A stretch of DNA of 10,669 nt from Thermodesulfobacterium sp. (lineage in GTDB: Bacteria; Desulfobacterota; Thermodesulfobacteria; Thermodesulfobacteriales; Thermodesulfobacteriaceae): NCBI GenBank assembly GCA_021163085.1, contig JAGGXL010000080.1:1-10669 (forward strand), read 5' to 3'. This document shows positions 1 to 6,161 of the stretch, piece after piece (within the stretch, counting starts at the first letter, position 1; each line of letters starts with the position of its first letter). Under the pieces are notes generated by a model. It made no database searches. It was not told the origin of the DNA and saw nothing but the letters and a program-made list of their open reading frames with translations. The translations under genes were made by a program, and so were the position numbers.

Positions 1-2
1 AT

Positions 3-443
3 GAAAAAGATGAAAATTTTCTCCAGAAAAGATTTTTAAAAATCTCTCAACAATACAAAAATTACAAATACAGATTAGGTGGAAATGGAAACGGTTACTT
101 AGATTGTTCTATGTTTGTAAAATTGATTTATAAAAATCTGGGAATTGAACTCCCGAGAACATCTCGCGAACAGTTTTTAGTGGGTATACCCGTAAAAAAA
201 GAGGAACTGATTCCAGGGGACCTGGTCTTTTTTTCAAGATACAGAAATAGAAGAAAGGTCTCCCATGTAGGTATTTATATAGGGAATAATAAATTTATTC
301 ATTTTTCTTCTGCAAGAAGAGGTTTTGCTATAGATTCCTTAGATAAGCCTTATTTTAATTTAAGGTTTGTTGGTGCAAAAAGAATAATTAACGGGGAGAT
401 TCTGGAAAAATTTTATACATATACAAAAAAAGAAGATTCTTAA
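3..443 (+). CDS. NlpC/P60-family peptidoglycan hydrolase, 5'-truncated by the window edge
   Basis: This is the C-terminal catalytic domain of an NlpC/P60 cysteine peptidase, a family that cuts peptide stems of peptidoglycan outside the cytoplasm. The frame is open from base 3 with no stop. The catalytic Cys is visible residue 35 (codon 105-107) in the segment GYLDCSMFVK. The catalytic His is residue 88 in SHVGIYIG, and the third polar residue is probably His100 in KFIHFSS. The GDLVFF strand before the His is also typical of the family. An in-frame ATG at 111 would make a neat small gene but lies two codons after the Cys, so it cannot be the real start. The N-terminal part, including any signal peptide or lipobox, lies upstream of the window. 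It precedes an unknown gene and kdsD on the same strand, with a 108-bp gap. The family call is firm; the exact bond cleaved cannot be told. Confidence 0.9.
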   Translation, partial: EKDENFLQKRFLKISQQYKNYKYRLGGNGNGYLDCSMFVKLIYKNLGIELPRTSREQFLVGIPVKKEELIPGDLVFFSRYRNRRKVSHVGIYIGNNKFIHFSSARRGFAIDSLDKPYFNLRFVGAKRIINGEILEKFYTYTKKEDS

Positions 444-551
444 AAAATTAAATGTGTATACGGTAATAGCTCTAAAGCTTTATTAATTTTTATGTCCTAT
501 TTTTAAATGTTTATCTTGATTTTTTCTATTCTTGATTTACACTAAGGTAAC

Positions 552-926
552 ATGGATAAAGTGGACAAAATTGTTAGTCTTAAAGATTGGATAAACTCTT
601 TCTGGAATTTTCAGGAAGAAGACATTCAGTATTTACAAAACTTAATTGTCAAAAAGGTACCCTTAGATCCTGAAGAAGTAATTAATAACATTAAAGAGAG
701 AGTCAAAACAAGAAAAGCTTTCTATCAAATTTACAAATATCTTCCAAGAAAAGATTTGTCTGTAAGAGATCTTGAATGGGCTGAGCAGAAATTTGCCGAA
801 ATTTTATACAGAGAAGAATTAATAACTGATCTTACAAATAAAATTTTAGATATACTCACTTTTTTTGTAGAATATGAAAAATTCCCTATTTCTGAAACAT
901 CATCCGACCCATTCCTAATGCATTAA
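552..926 (+). CDS. hypothetical protein, 124 residues
   Basis: I do not recognise this protein. It is hydrophilic and charged, looks mostly helical, and has no signal peptide, clear membrane segment, Cys residues or nucleotide-binding motif. Two stretches rich in aromatic and aliphatic residues stand out: about residues 12-33 (Trp-Ile-Asn-Ser-Phe-Trp followed by Leu/Ile-rich sequence) and 93-111 (Leu/Ile/Phe-rich), separated by basic and acidic helices. It is probably cytoplasmic. The start is supported by an AAGGT ribosome-binding site at 544-548, three bases before the ATG. The stop lies 10 bases before the kdsD ATG, which lacks a good ribosome-binding site of its own, so the two genes are probably translated in sequence. 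Position alone would tie it loosely to the envelope or Kdo neighbours, but that is not evidence of function. Confidence 0.75.
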   Translation: MDKVDKIVSLKDWINSFWNFQEEDIQYLQNLIVKKVPLDPEEVINNIKERVKTRKAFYQIYKYLPRKDLSVRDLEWAEQKFAEILYREELITDLTNKILDILTFFVEYEKFPISETSSDPFLMH

Positions 927-936
927 AGACAACTTT

Positions 937-1923
937 ATGAAAAAAGAAAAATATCTTCTTAAAAGAGCCAAGAAAATCCTTAAAACAGAAAAAGAAGGTC
1001 TTGAAGAAATCTCCAAAAATCTGAATTCTTCCTTTGTTAAAGCTATAGAGCTTATTTTAAATATTAAAGGGAGGGTAGTAATTACAGGTGTAGGAAAAAG
1101 TGGAATTATTGGGAAAAAATTATCAGCTACTCTTTCCTCTACCGGGACTCCTTCTTTCTTTCTTCATCCTGTAGAAGCCCTTCATGGAGATTTGGGAATG
1201 GTTACTCCTGAAGATATTTTACTTGCTATTTCCTACTCCGGGAATACACTTGAGGTATGTGAACTTGCTTCTATTTTAAAAAAAAGAAACATCAAAATAA
1301 TAAGTTTTACAGGAAATTTAGAAAGTAGATTAGCTAAACTTTCTGATATAGTTATTAATACTAAAATTCCTAAGGAGGCCTGTCCTTTTAATCTTGCTCC
1401 TACAACAAGCACAACAGCTACATTAGCTTTAGGGGATGCCTTAGCTATATGTCTTTTTGAATTAAAGGGCTTAAGCTCTGAGGACTTCAGAAGAAATCAT
1501 CCAGGAGGATCTTTGGGAGAAAGGCTAAAAGTAAAGGTAAAAGAAATTATGCTTACCGATGAAAAAATACCTGTTGTGTCTGAAGGTACATTTCTGGAAG
1601 ATGCTATAGTAGAAATGGATAAAAAAAGGTTAGGTTGCGTATTAATTGTAAATCCCTTACAAATTCTTACAGGAATCATTACCGACGGAGATTTGAGAAG
1701 AATCTTTTTAAAATACAAAACTTACAGCAATATAAAAGTTGAAGAAGTAATGACCAAAAATCCCAAAATAATTGAAGAAAATCGTTTAGCCTCAGAAGCT
1801 CTTGAAATGATGGAAAAACATCTTATTACGGTGTTACCTGTGGTAAATTATGACCAGAAATTGGTAGGAATACTGCATCTTCATGATATTTTAGGAAAAG
1901 GAACCTTTAAATTTACTGTTTAA
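937..1923 (+). CDS. kdsD: D-arabinose-5-phosphate isomerase (KdsD/KpsF/GutQ family)
   Basis: This enzyme interconverts D-ribulose-5-phosphate and D-arabinose-5-phosphate, the first step towards Kdo, the sugar linking lipid A to the LPS core. The 328-residue protein has the full family layout: a SIS sugar-isomerase domain (about 35-185) and two CBS domains (about 205-262 and 270-325). All four catalytic positions known from E. coli KdsD are present at a constant offset of five: Lys54 (GVGKSG), Glu106 (SGNTLEV), Glu147 (KEACP) and His188 (RNHPGGSLG). The HPVEALHGDLGMV segment is also characteristic. The constant offset supports the ATG chosen here, although there is no clear Shine-Dalgarno sequence in the 10 bases after the preceding stop; coupling is likely. 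The last 33 bases overlap a convergent minus-strand gene. KpsF (capsule) and GutQ isozymes cannot be told apart by sequence, but as the only copy seen, an LPS role is most likely. Confidence 0.95.
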   Translation: MKKEKYLLKRAKKILKTEKEGLEEISKNLNSSFVKAIELILNIKGRVVITGVGKSGIIGKKLSATLSSTGTPSFFLHPVEALHGDLGMVTPEDILLAISYSGNTLEVCELASILKKRNIKIISFTGNLESRLAKLSDIVINTKIPKEACPFNLAPTTSTTATLALGDALAICLFELKGLSSEDFRRNHPGGSLGERLKVKVKEIMLTDEKIPVVSEGTFLEDAIVEMDKKRLGCVLIVNPLQILTGIITDGDLRRIFLKYKTYSNIKVEEVMTKNPKIIEENRLASEALEMMEKHLITVLPVVNYDQKLVGILHLHDILGKGTFKFTV

Positions 1924-3057
1924 AATCTCCAAAGTATATTTTATATTCTCCTCTACAGTCTTTGTTGCATCAATTACTAAGTAATTAAAAAACTCCAAAA
2001 ACCTTGCATAATTTTTCTTAACATTTTCTAAAAACTCCTTTTTCTCAAAAAAGCTTAACTTTTTCTTACGAGCTTTTATTCTTTCAAAGGCTATTTCAAG
2101 AGGAAGATCTAAATAGATTACCAAATCAGGAATAGGGGCAATAGTTTCATTTTCCACTAAAAGTTCTCTAAAAGGTAAACCCTGAGAGCCCTGATAAGCA
2201 AGTGTAGAGAGATAATATCTATCGAGAATAACCCATTTCCCCTTCTCTAAAGCAGGAATAATTATATTCTCAACATGCCACATTCTATCTTTTAGAAATA
2301 GAGTTCTCAATTCTTGAGAATTCTTTTCTCCCTTTGTTAAAATTTCTTTTATCTTTTTTCCAAAAGGGCCAGAGGTTGGTTCATAAGAAAAAACACAGTT
2401 TATCCCTTTTTCTTTCAATTTTTCATATAGAGCCTCGGCAAAAGTGGTTTTGCCAGCACCATCTATTCCTTCGATTGTGATTAGCTTTCCTTTTCTCAAA
2501 AATTCAAGTTTAAGTCTCTTTTTCAAAAAATCTCTATTCTCTTTTGTAACTTCACACAAATATGCAGGTTCAAAGTTTTTTACTTTTTTTAAAAAAGGAA
2601 ATTCTCCTTTCCCCACCGTGGCTAAAAGATATACATCCGAGTTTAAAAGGTTTTTTATGAAATTACAAAATTTTTTAGACAGAATTTCCATTTTCCCTAT
2701 CTCATCGATAATAAAAAACTCTCTTTCCCCATTTACTTTTTCCAAAAAATTCACCACTTTTTCCAGATTTTCTATCATTACCACATACTTACCTACTGAG
2801 GGTCTATTTTTAATTTCTTCAGGTTTCATAAAAATTTTCTTTATAGCAAGGAGATACTCTTCTTCTGAATTTAAAACTTTTATTTTAAATCCTTTCCTTT
2901 CTTTTCCTTCTCTTATTTCTTTAGTGATAAAGCCTGAAATTTTAAATTCGGCTAAGTGAGCTTTGATAAGATTAAATAAATATTCCACCAGAGTTGTTTT
3001 CCCAACCCCTGGAGAACCGAGAATAAAGAACTTTTTTCTGGGAAAATCTATAAACAT
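1891..3057 (-). CDS. tmk: fused THEP1-type nucleoside-triphosphatase and thymidylate kinase
   Basis: This is a 388-residue two-domain protein. Residues 1-180 match the THEP1/NTPase_1 family: Walker A GSPGVGKT at 14-21, the family segment GFITKEIREG near 42-51, SVGKYVV near 87-93, and Walker B FFIIDEIGKME at 114-124. These enzymes hydrolyse various NTPs; their cellular role is unclear. Residues 190-385 are a near full-length thymidylate kinase (dTMP + ATP to dTDP + ADP, cytoplasmic, dTTP synthesis): P-loop EGIDGAGKTT at 196-205, Glu226-Pro227, Asp279-Arg280-Tyr281 and the closing LID region near 326-345. In the LID, the usual Asp-Arg before the hydrophobic-Glu pair reads Ser-Phe. Translation starts at an ATG sharing one base with the TAA of the upstream Smr gene (TAATG), with no Shine-Dalgarno. 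The 3' end overlaps kdsD by 33 bp from the opposite strand. I see no stop, frameshift or internal start that would split the two domains, so the fusion looks genuine. Confidence 0.92.
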   Translation of the reverse strand: MFIDFPRKKFFILGSPGVGKTTLVEYLFNLIKAHLAEFKISGFITKEIREGKERKGFKIKVLNSEEEYLLAIKKIFMKPEEIKNRPSVGKYVVMIENLEKVVNFLEKVNGEREFFIIDEIGKMEILSKKFCNFIKNLLNSDVYLLATVGKGEFPFLKKVKNFEPAYLCEVTKENRDFLKKRLKLEFLRKGKLITIEGIDGAGKTTFAEALYEKLKEKGINCVFSYEPTSGPFGKKIKEILTKGEKNSQELRTLFLKDRMWHVENIIIPALEKGKWVILDRYYLSTLAYQGSQGLPFRELLVENETIAPIPDLVIYLDLPLEIAFERIKARKKKLSFFEKKEFLENVKKNYARFLEFFNYLVIDATKTVEENIKYTLEILNSKFKGSFS

Positions 3058-3665
3058 TATTTTCTTATAGGTTTTGAGGAAAGGAGCACATAGGTTGCTC
3101 CCAAACCACCGTCACAAAGTCTTGCAGAAGAATAAGCTAATACATATTTTCTGTAAGGACCTTTTTCCAGCCATTCTTTGACTTTATTTTTTAATACTGG
3201 CTCTTTTTTGGAAGAAAGTCCCCTCCCGTGAACAATCAAAACACAACTATCTCCATTTATAATAACTTCTTTCATAAATTCCTCAAAAGCTTCTTTTGCT
3301 TCTTCTACAAACATACCTCTTAAATTTAAAGTTCTTTTAACTGCAAATCTACCCTCTCTTAAAGCTTTGACAATTCTTCTACTAACCCCTGGAGCTCTAC
3401 CCTCTATGTATTCAGAGGTTAACCAAACTTTAATCTCTATTTTCTCAGGTGGCCAATCCTTTTTTAAAGACCAAAAGGGTTTCTTAGGAGAAAGTTTCCA
3501 ATAAAAATTTTTTTCTTTAAGAGGTTTAGAGGTATAAATTACTTCAGACCAGTTTCTTTCTTTACATTTAAGAGGTTTTTCTGAAATGTAAAAATTGTAT
3601 TCTGTCTTAAAAGTAGTTAGGGGAGCCCCGAGATACTCCCCCAATTTTAAAAAAGGTTTTTGCAT
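3057..3665 (-). CDS. Smr-domain protein
   Basis: This is a 202-residue protein with a C-terminal Smr domain (about 112-197), the fold also found at the end of MutS2 and in small stand-alone proteins that cleave or bind branched DNA, or in some cases RNA. The core motif HGRG is at 146-149. The C-terminal strand with SARLCDGGLGATYVLL (180-195) resembles the stand-alone Smr proteins of delta-proteobacteria and relatives. The first motif, usually LDLH or LDLR, reads LNLRG at 113-117, so the acidic residue is Asn. Residues 1-100 are rich in Lys and aromatics and match no domain I recognise. The gene starts two bases after the lipoprotein stop and ends in the TAATG overlap with the NTPase-Tmk gene, so all three are probably co-transcribed. 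Domain identity is firm; nuclease activity is doubtful because of the Asn. Confidence 0.88.
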   Translation of the reverse strand: MQKPFLKLGEYLGAPLTTFKTEYNFYISEKPLKCKERNWSEVIYTSKPLKEKNFYWKLSPKKPFWSLKKDWPPEKIEIKVWLTSEYIEGRAPGVSRRIVKALREGRFAVKRTLNLRGMFVEEAKEAFEEFMKEVIINGDSCVLIVHGRGLSSKKEPVLKNKVKEWLEKGPYRKYVLAYSSARLCDGGLGATYVLLSSKPIRK

Positions 3666-3667
3666 AA

Positions 3668-4021
3668 TTACTTTCTTAATCCTTTTTCAAAAACTCTTTC
3701 ACACTTTTCAGCTGCAGTTTCTGCCCTTTGAGCAGCTTCCTCTGCTTTATTAGCAGCTTCTAATGCTTCTTGAGAAGCTGCTACAGCCCTTTCAGCAGCA
3801 TCATTAGCATTTTCTACATCTACTTTAAGTTGGTTAACCTGAGTTTTTAAGGCCTCAACTTCTGCTTTCAAACCATTTAACTCGTTTTCCAGTTTTGTTA
3901 CAGATTCTTGCCATTCTGGTTTTGCTGGCACTTCCTCTGGTGCTTTAACAGGACAGGAACAACCAAAAGCTAATAATCCAGCTAATCCTATACCAGCTAA
4001 ATTTAACATGACCTTTTTCAT
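3668..4021 (-). CDS. Lpp/OprI-like outer-membrane lipoprotein with long coiled coil
   Basis: This 117-residue protein has a lipoprotein signal peptide: Met-Lys-Lys, a hydrophobic core and lipobox LAFGC with Cys21 as the acylated residue. A short Pro-rich linker (24-35) follows. From 41 to about 111 the 3-4 hydrophobic heptad spacing never breaks: Val/Leu at 41, 44, 48, 51, 55, 58, 62, 65 and 69, then Ala (one Ser) from 72 to 104, then Cys107 and Phe111. The protein ends Leu-Arg-Lys; E. coli Lpp ends Tyr-Arg-Lys and is attached to peptidoglycan through that lysine. The mature chain (97 residues) is much longer than Lpp's 58. A strong AAAGGGGG ribosome-binding site and a good promoter suggest high expression. 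An outer-membrane anchor tethering peptidoglycan is the likely role; attachment is inferred only from the terminal lysine. A free periplasmic coiled coil is the alternative. Confidence 0.85.
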   Translation of the reverse strand: MKKVMLNLAGIGLAGLLAFGCSCPVKAPEEVPAKPEWQESVTKLENELNGLKAEVEALKTQVNQLKVDVENANDAAERAVAASQEALEAANKAEEAAQRAETAAEKCERVFEKGLRK

Positions 4022-4027
4022 AACACA

Positions 4028-4035
4028 CCCCCTTT
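4028..4035 (-). promoter_or_regulatory. strong ribosome-binding site of the lipoprotein gene
   Basis: On the minus strand the sequence AAAGGGGG lies six bases before the ATG at 4021. It is the most purine-rich Shine-Dalgarno match in the window, consistent with an abundant product, and it fixes the start codon of the lipoprotein. Confidence 0.75.
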
Positions 4036-4054
4036 AAAAAGCTTTATTTTTCTT

Positions 4055-4082
4055 ATTTTACTTATTTTGAGGTTGAGGTCAA
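4055..4082 (-). promoter_or_regulatory. sigma-70-type promoter for lipoprotein, Smr and NTPase-Tmk genes
   Basis: On the minus strand a TTGACC -35 box (4077-4082) and a TAAAAT -10 box (4055-4060) are separated by 16 bases. Both match the consensus in at least four of six positions. Transcription would begin near 4048, giving a leader of roughly 25 bases that contains the strong ribosome-binding site. The promoter sits in the 75-bp gap after rtcB, so the downstream genes could be expressed independently of rtcB. No terminator separates rtcB from it, so read-through is also possible. Confidence 0.6.
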
Positions 4083-4096
4083 GTTTTCAAAATTTT

Positions 4097-5527
4097 TTAA
4101 CCCTTTATACAGCCTATGGGAATAAGTTTAGCAACCTTTTTAGTAAGACCAGCTTTACAAGTGGCATTAATAACTTCATTAATATCTTTGTAAGCCTCTG
4201 GTGCCTCCTCTGCAAGTCCTCTTTTAGATTTTCCAATAACAATAATTCCTTTTTTCCTTAGTTTTTCTATTATATCATCTGCTCTGAAACTCTTTATTGC
4301 TTGATGTCTGCTCATACTTCTTCCTGCTCCGTGGCAAGCAGATCCGAAAGCTTTCTCCTCTCCCTCTAAAGTTCCAACTAAAATGTAAGAAGCTGTTCCC
4401 ATAGAACCACCTATTATAACTGGCTGTCCTACTTCTCTGTAAGCTTGTGGAAGTTCTTTTTTCCCTGGTCCCCAAGCTCTGGTTGCTCCTTTTCTATGAA
4501 CATAAAGCTTTAGCTTTTTACCGTTAATTTCATGATATTCTACCTTGCAGGTATTATGACTTACATCGTAAAGTGCCTTTAAATGAATCCCAGGGAAAAA
4601 TTTTTTAAACACCTCTCTCACAAGATGAGTAATTACCTGACGATTGGCAAGTGCACAATTTATTCCACACACCATAGCTTTAAAATATTGTTGTCCTTCA
4701 GGAGAATTAATAGGAGCACAAACAAGCTCTTTCTCTTTGATAGGTATTCCGTATTTTTTTGACGCCTTTGCTAAAATTGGAAGATAATCTGTAGCTATTT
4801 GATGTCCAAGAGCTCTGGAACCACAGTGAAAAGTAATTACTATTTGATTTTCAAAAAGTCCAAAGGAGGAAGCAACTTTCCTATCATAAATTTTTCCTAC
4901 ATATTGAATTTCAAGATAATGATTTCCTGAACCAAGTGTTCCTACCTGCCTGTGTTGTCTTTTTTTAGCTTCCTTTGAAACGTATACAGGATCAGCCCCT
5001 GCTACACATCCTTTTTCCTCAATATATTCCAGGTCTTCAGGTTCTCCATATCCTTTTTCAACAGCCCATTTAGCTCCTCCTACCAAAACCTCATCTAATT
5101 GAGAAGGAGAAAGTTTTATCTCCCCCTCAGAACCAACCCCGCAAGGAACTGTATCAAAAAGTTCTCTTACAAGTTTTTCTAAATAAGGCTCTACTTCTTC
5201 CTTGGTAAGGAGACTTAAAAGAGTTTTAACACCACATGAAATATCATAACCAACTCCACCAACCGATATAATTCCTCCTGCATCTGGATCAAAGGCAGCT
5301 ACTCCCCCTATAGGAAAACCATAACCCCAATGTGCATCTGGCATAGCAATGGAAAACTTAACAATACCTGGCAAACTTGCCACATTACAGACCTGTTCAA
5401 ATACCTTTTCATCCATTTCTTCAATAAGTTTTTCACTAGCAAAAATTTTGCCAGGAACCCTCATGTCTCCCTTAGGAGGAATTAACCATTCATAATCTGA
5501 AATTTTCTCGAATTTTTTTAACTCCAT
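4097..5527 (-). CDS. rtcB: RNA-splicing ligase RtcB (3'-phosphate/5'-OH RNA ligase)
   Basis: RtcB joins RNA 3'-phosphate or 2',3'-cyclic-phosphate ends to 5'-OH ends using GTP and Mn2+. It serves tRNA splicing in archaea and RNA repair in bacteria. At 476 residues the protein is full length. It shows the metal and active-site residues of Pyrococcus horikoshii RtcB: Asp95 and Cys98 (GYDISCGV), His203 (GSGNHYLE), His234 (TFHCGSR), His324 (DVSHNT), the guanylylated His399 (ACHGAGRSMSR) and the near-terminal Lys475 (IGCIKG). The first four have identical numbering and the rest a constant offset of five. This agreement and an AGAGGA ribosome-binding site support the ATG at 5527. The gene diverges from hslV across 106 bp. 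Neither RtcA nor archease, its common partners, is in the window. The fold, the catalytic set and therefore the biochemical activity are secure; the RNA substrate is not. Confidence 0.97.
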   Translation of the reverse strand: MELKKFEKISDYEWLIPPKGDMRVPGKIFASEKLIEEMDEKVFEQVCNVASLPGIVKFSIAMPDAHWGYGFPIGGVAAFDPDAGGIISVGGVGYDISCGVKTLLSLLTKEEVEPYLEKLVRELFDTVPCGVGSEGEIKLSPSQLDEVLVGGAKWAVEKGYGEPEDLEYIEEKGCVAGADPVYVSKEAKKRQHRQVGTLGSGNHYLEIQYVGKIYDRKVASSFGLFENQIVITFHCGSRALGHQIATDYLPILAKASKKYGIPIKEKELVCAPINSPEGQQYFKAMVCGINCALANRQVITHLVREVFKKFFPGIHLKALYDVSHNTCKVEYHEINGKKLKLYVHRKGATRAWGPGKKELPQAYREVGQPVIIGGSMGTASYILVGTLEGEEKAFGSACHGAGRSMSRHQAIKSFRADDIIEKLRKKGIIVIGKSKRGLAEEAPEAYKDINEVINATCKAGLTKKVAKLIPIGCIKG

Positions 5528-5616
5528 GGCTTCCTCTCAGCTTATAATTTTTTTCTCTTTAAAGAATTTTAATTTTTTATTCCTCAAATTCAAGGACTTT
5601 TTAATTTCTCAAATTG

Positions 5617-5625
5617 TGGTATAAC
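5617..5625 (+). promoter_or_regulatory. possible extended -10 promoter of hslVU
   Basis: The sequence TGGTATAAC fits an extended -10 element (TGn followed by a five-of-six match to TATAAT). No convincing -35 box lies 16-18 bases upstream, as is usual for extended -10 promoters. Transcription would begin about 5631-5632, only two or three bases before the hslV ATG at 5634. That would fit the absence of a Shine-Dalgarno there. In such AT-rich DNA a chance match is possible. Confidence 0.4.
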
Positions 5626-5633
5626 TTATAAGC

Positions 5634-6161
5634 ATGTTCAAAGGGACTACTGTTATAGCAGTGAAAAAAGACGGTAAAATTGCGATGGCAGGAGATGGAC
5701 AGGTTACCTTTGGCAACACAATATTAAAACGCAGGGCAAAAAAAATAAGAAAACTTTACAAAGGTAAGGTGCTTGCAGGTTTTGCAGGTGCAACAGCTGA
5801 TGCTTTTACCCTTTTTGAAAGATTAGAAAAAAAACTTGAAGCTTATAGTGGACAGCTTTTAAGAGCTGCCGTTGAGCTTGCCAAGGATTGGAGGACTGAT
5901 AAAGTCTTGAGAAGATTAGAGGCATTCCTTATTGCCTGCGATAGTGAGCATCTTCTTCTTATTTCTGGTGCAGGTGATGTAGTTGAGCCAGACGAAAATA
6001 TAATAGCCATAGGTTCTGGAGGACCAATGGCTCTCGCTGCTGCCAAAGCCCTTTTCAGACACACAAACCTTTCTGCAAAAGAAATAGCTGAAATTTCTAT
6101 TAAAATCGCAGGAGAAATTTGCATATATACCAATTCTGAAATAGTGGTAGAGGAGTTATGA
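5634..6161 (+). CDS. hslV: ATP-dependent protease proteolytic subunit HslV
   Basis: HslV forms the double-hexameric proteolytic core that HslU caps and feeds; the complex degrades misfolded and regulatory proteins in the cytoplasm. It is an N-terminal-nucleophile Thr peptidase. Removal of the four-residue propeptide MFKG would expose Thr5 as the catalytic threonine. Counting from that Thr, the supporting Asp17 (in GDGQVT) and Lys33 are in place. Other family segments are [16 protein letters not shown] (47-62), ELAKDWRTD (81-89) and AIGSGGP (125-131). The 175-residue length is normal, and the sequence resembles HslV of thermophiles such as Thermotoga. No Shine-Dalgarno precedes the ATG, but the propeptide and Thr position leave little room for another start. 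The stop overlaps the hslU start in ATGA, so the two are translated as a pair. Confidence 0.97.
   Translation: MFKGTTVIAVKKDGKIAMAGDGQVTFGNTILKRRAKKIRKLYKGKVLAGFAGATADAFTLFERLEKKLEAYSGQLLRAAVELAKDWRTDKVLRRLEAFLIACDSEHLLLISGAGDVVEPDENIIAIGSGGPMALAAAKALFRHTNLSAKEIAEISIKIAGEICIYTNSEIVVEEL

Noticed and set aside
473..482. Palindrome TAAAGCTTTA in the gap after the NlpC/P60 gene, followed by T-rich DNA
   Set aside because: It has no loop and only two G-C pairs, so it would not make a stable terminator hairpin; such palindromes are common in AT-rich DNA.
516..543. TTGATT and TACACT with 16-base spacing before the 124-residue gene
   Set aside because: The transcript would begin after the ribosome-binding site at 544-548 that the gene appears to use, so this is unlikely to be its promoter.
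1897..1908. AAAGG and CCTTT inverted repeat near the end of kdsD
   Set aside because: Five-base stems with a two-base loop and no T-tract; too weak to call a terminator, and it lies in sequence coding on both strands.
2444..2959. Open frame of 171 codons on the plus strand
   Set aside because: It lies wholly opposite the NTPase-Tmk gene, and its Ser/Phe-rich product is what the reverse reading of Lys/Glu-rich codons gives.
5543..5548. Exact TATAAT on the plus strand upstream of hslV
   Set aside because: No -35 element at the right distance, and the DNA is very AT-rich; a chance match cannot be excluded. The extended -10 at 5617 is better supported, but only weakly.
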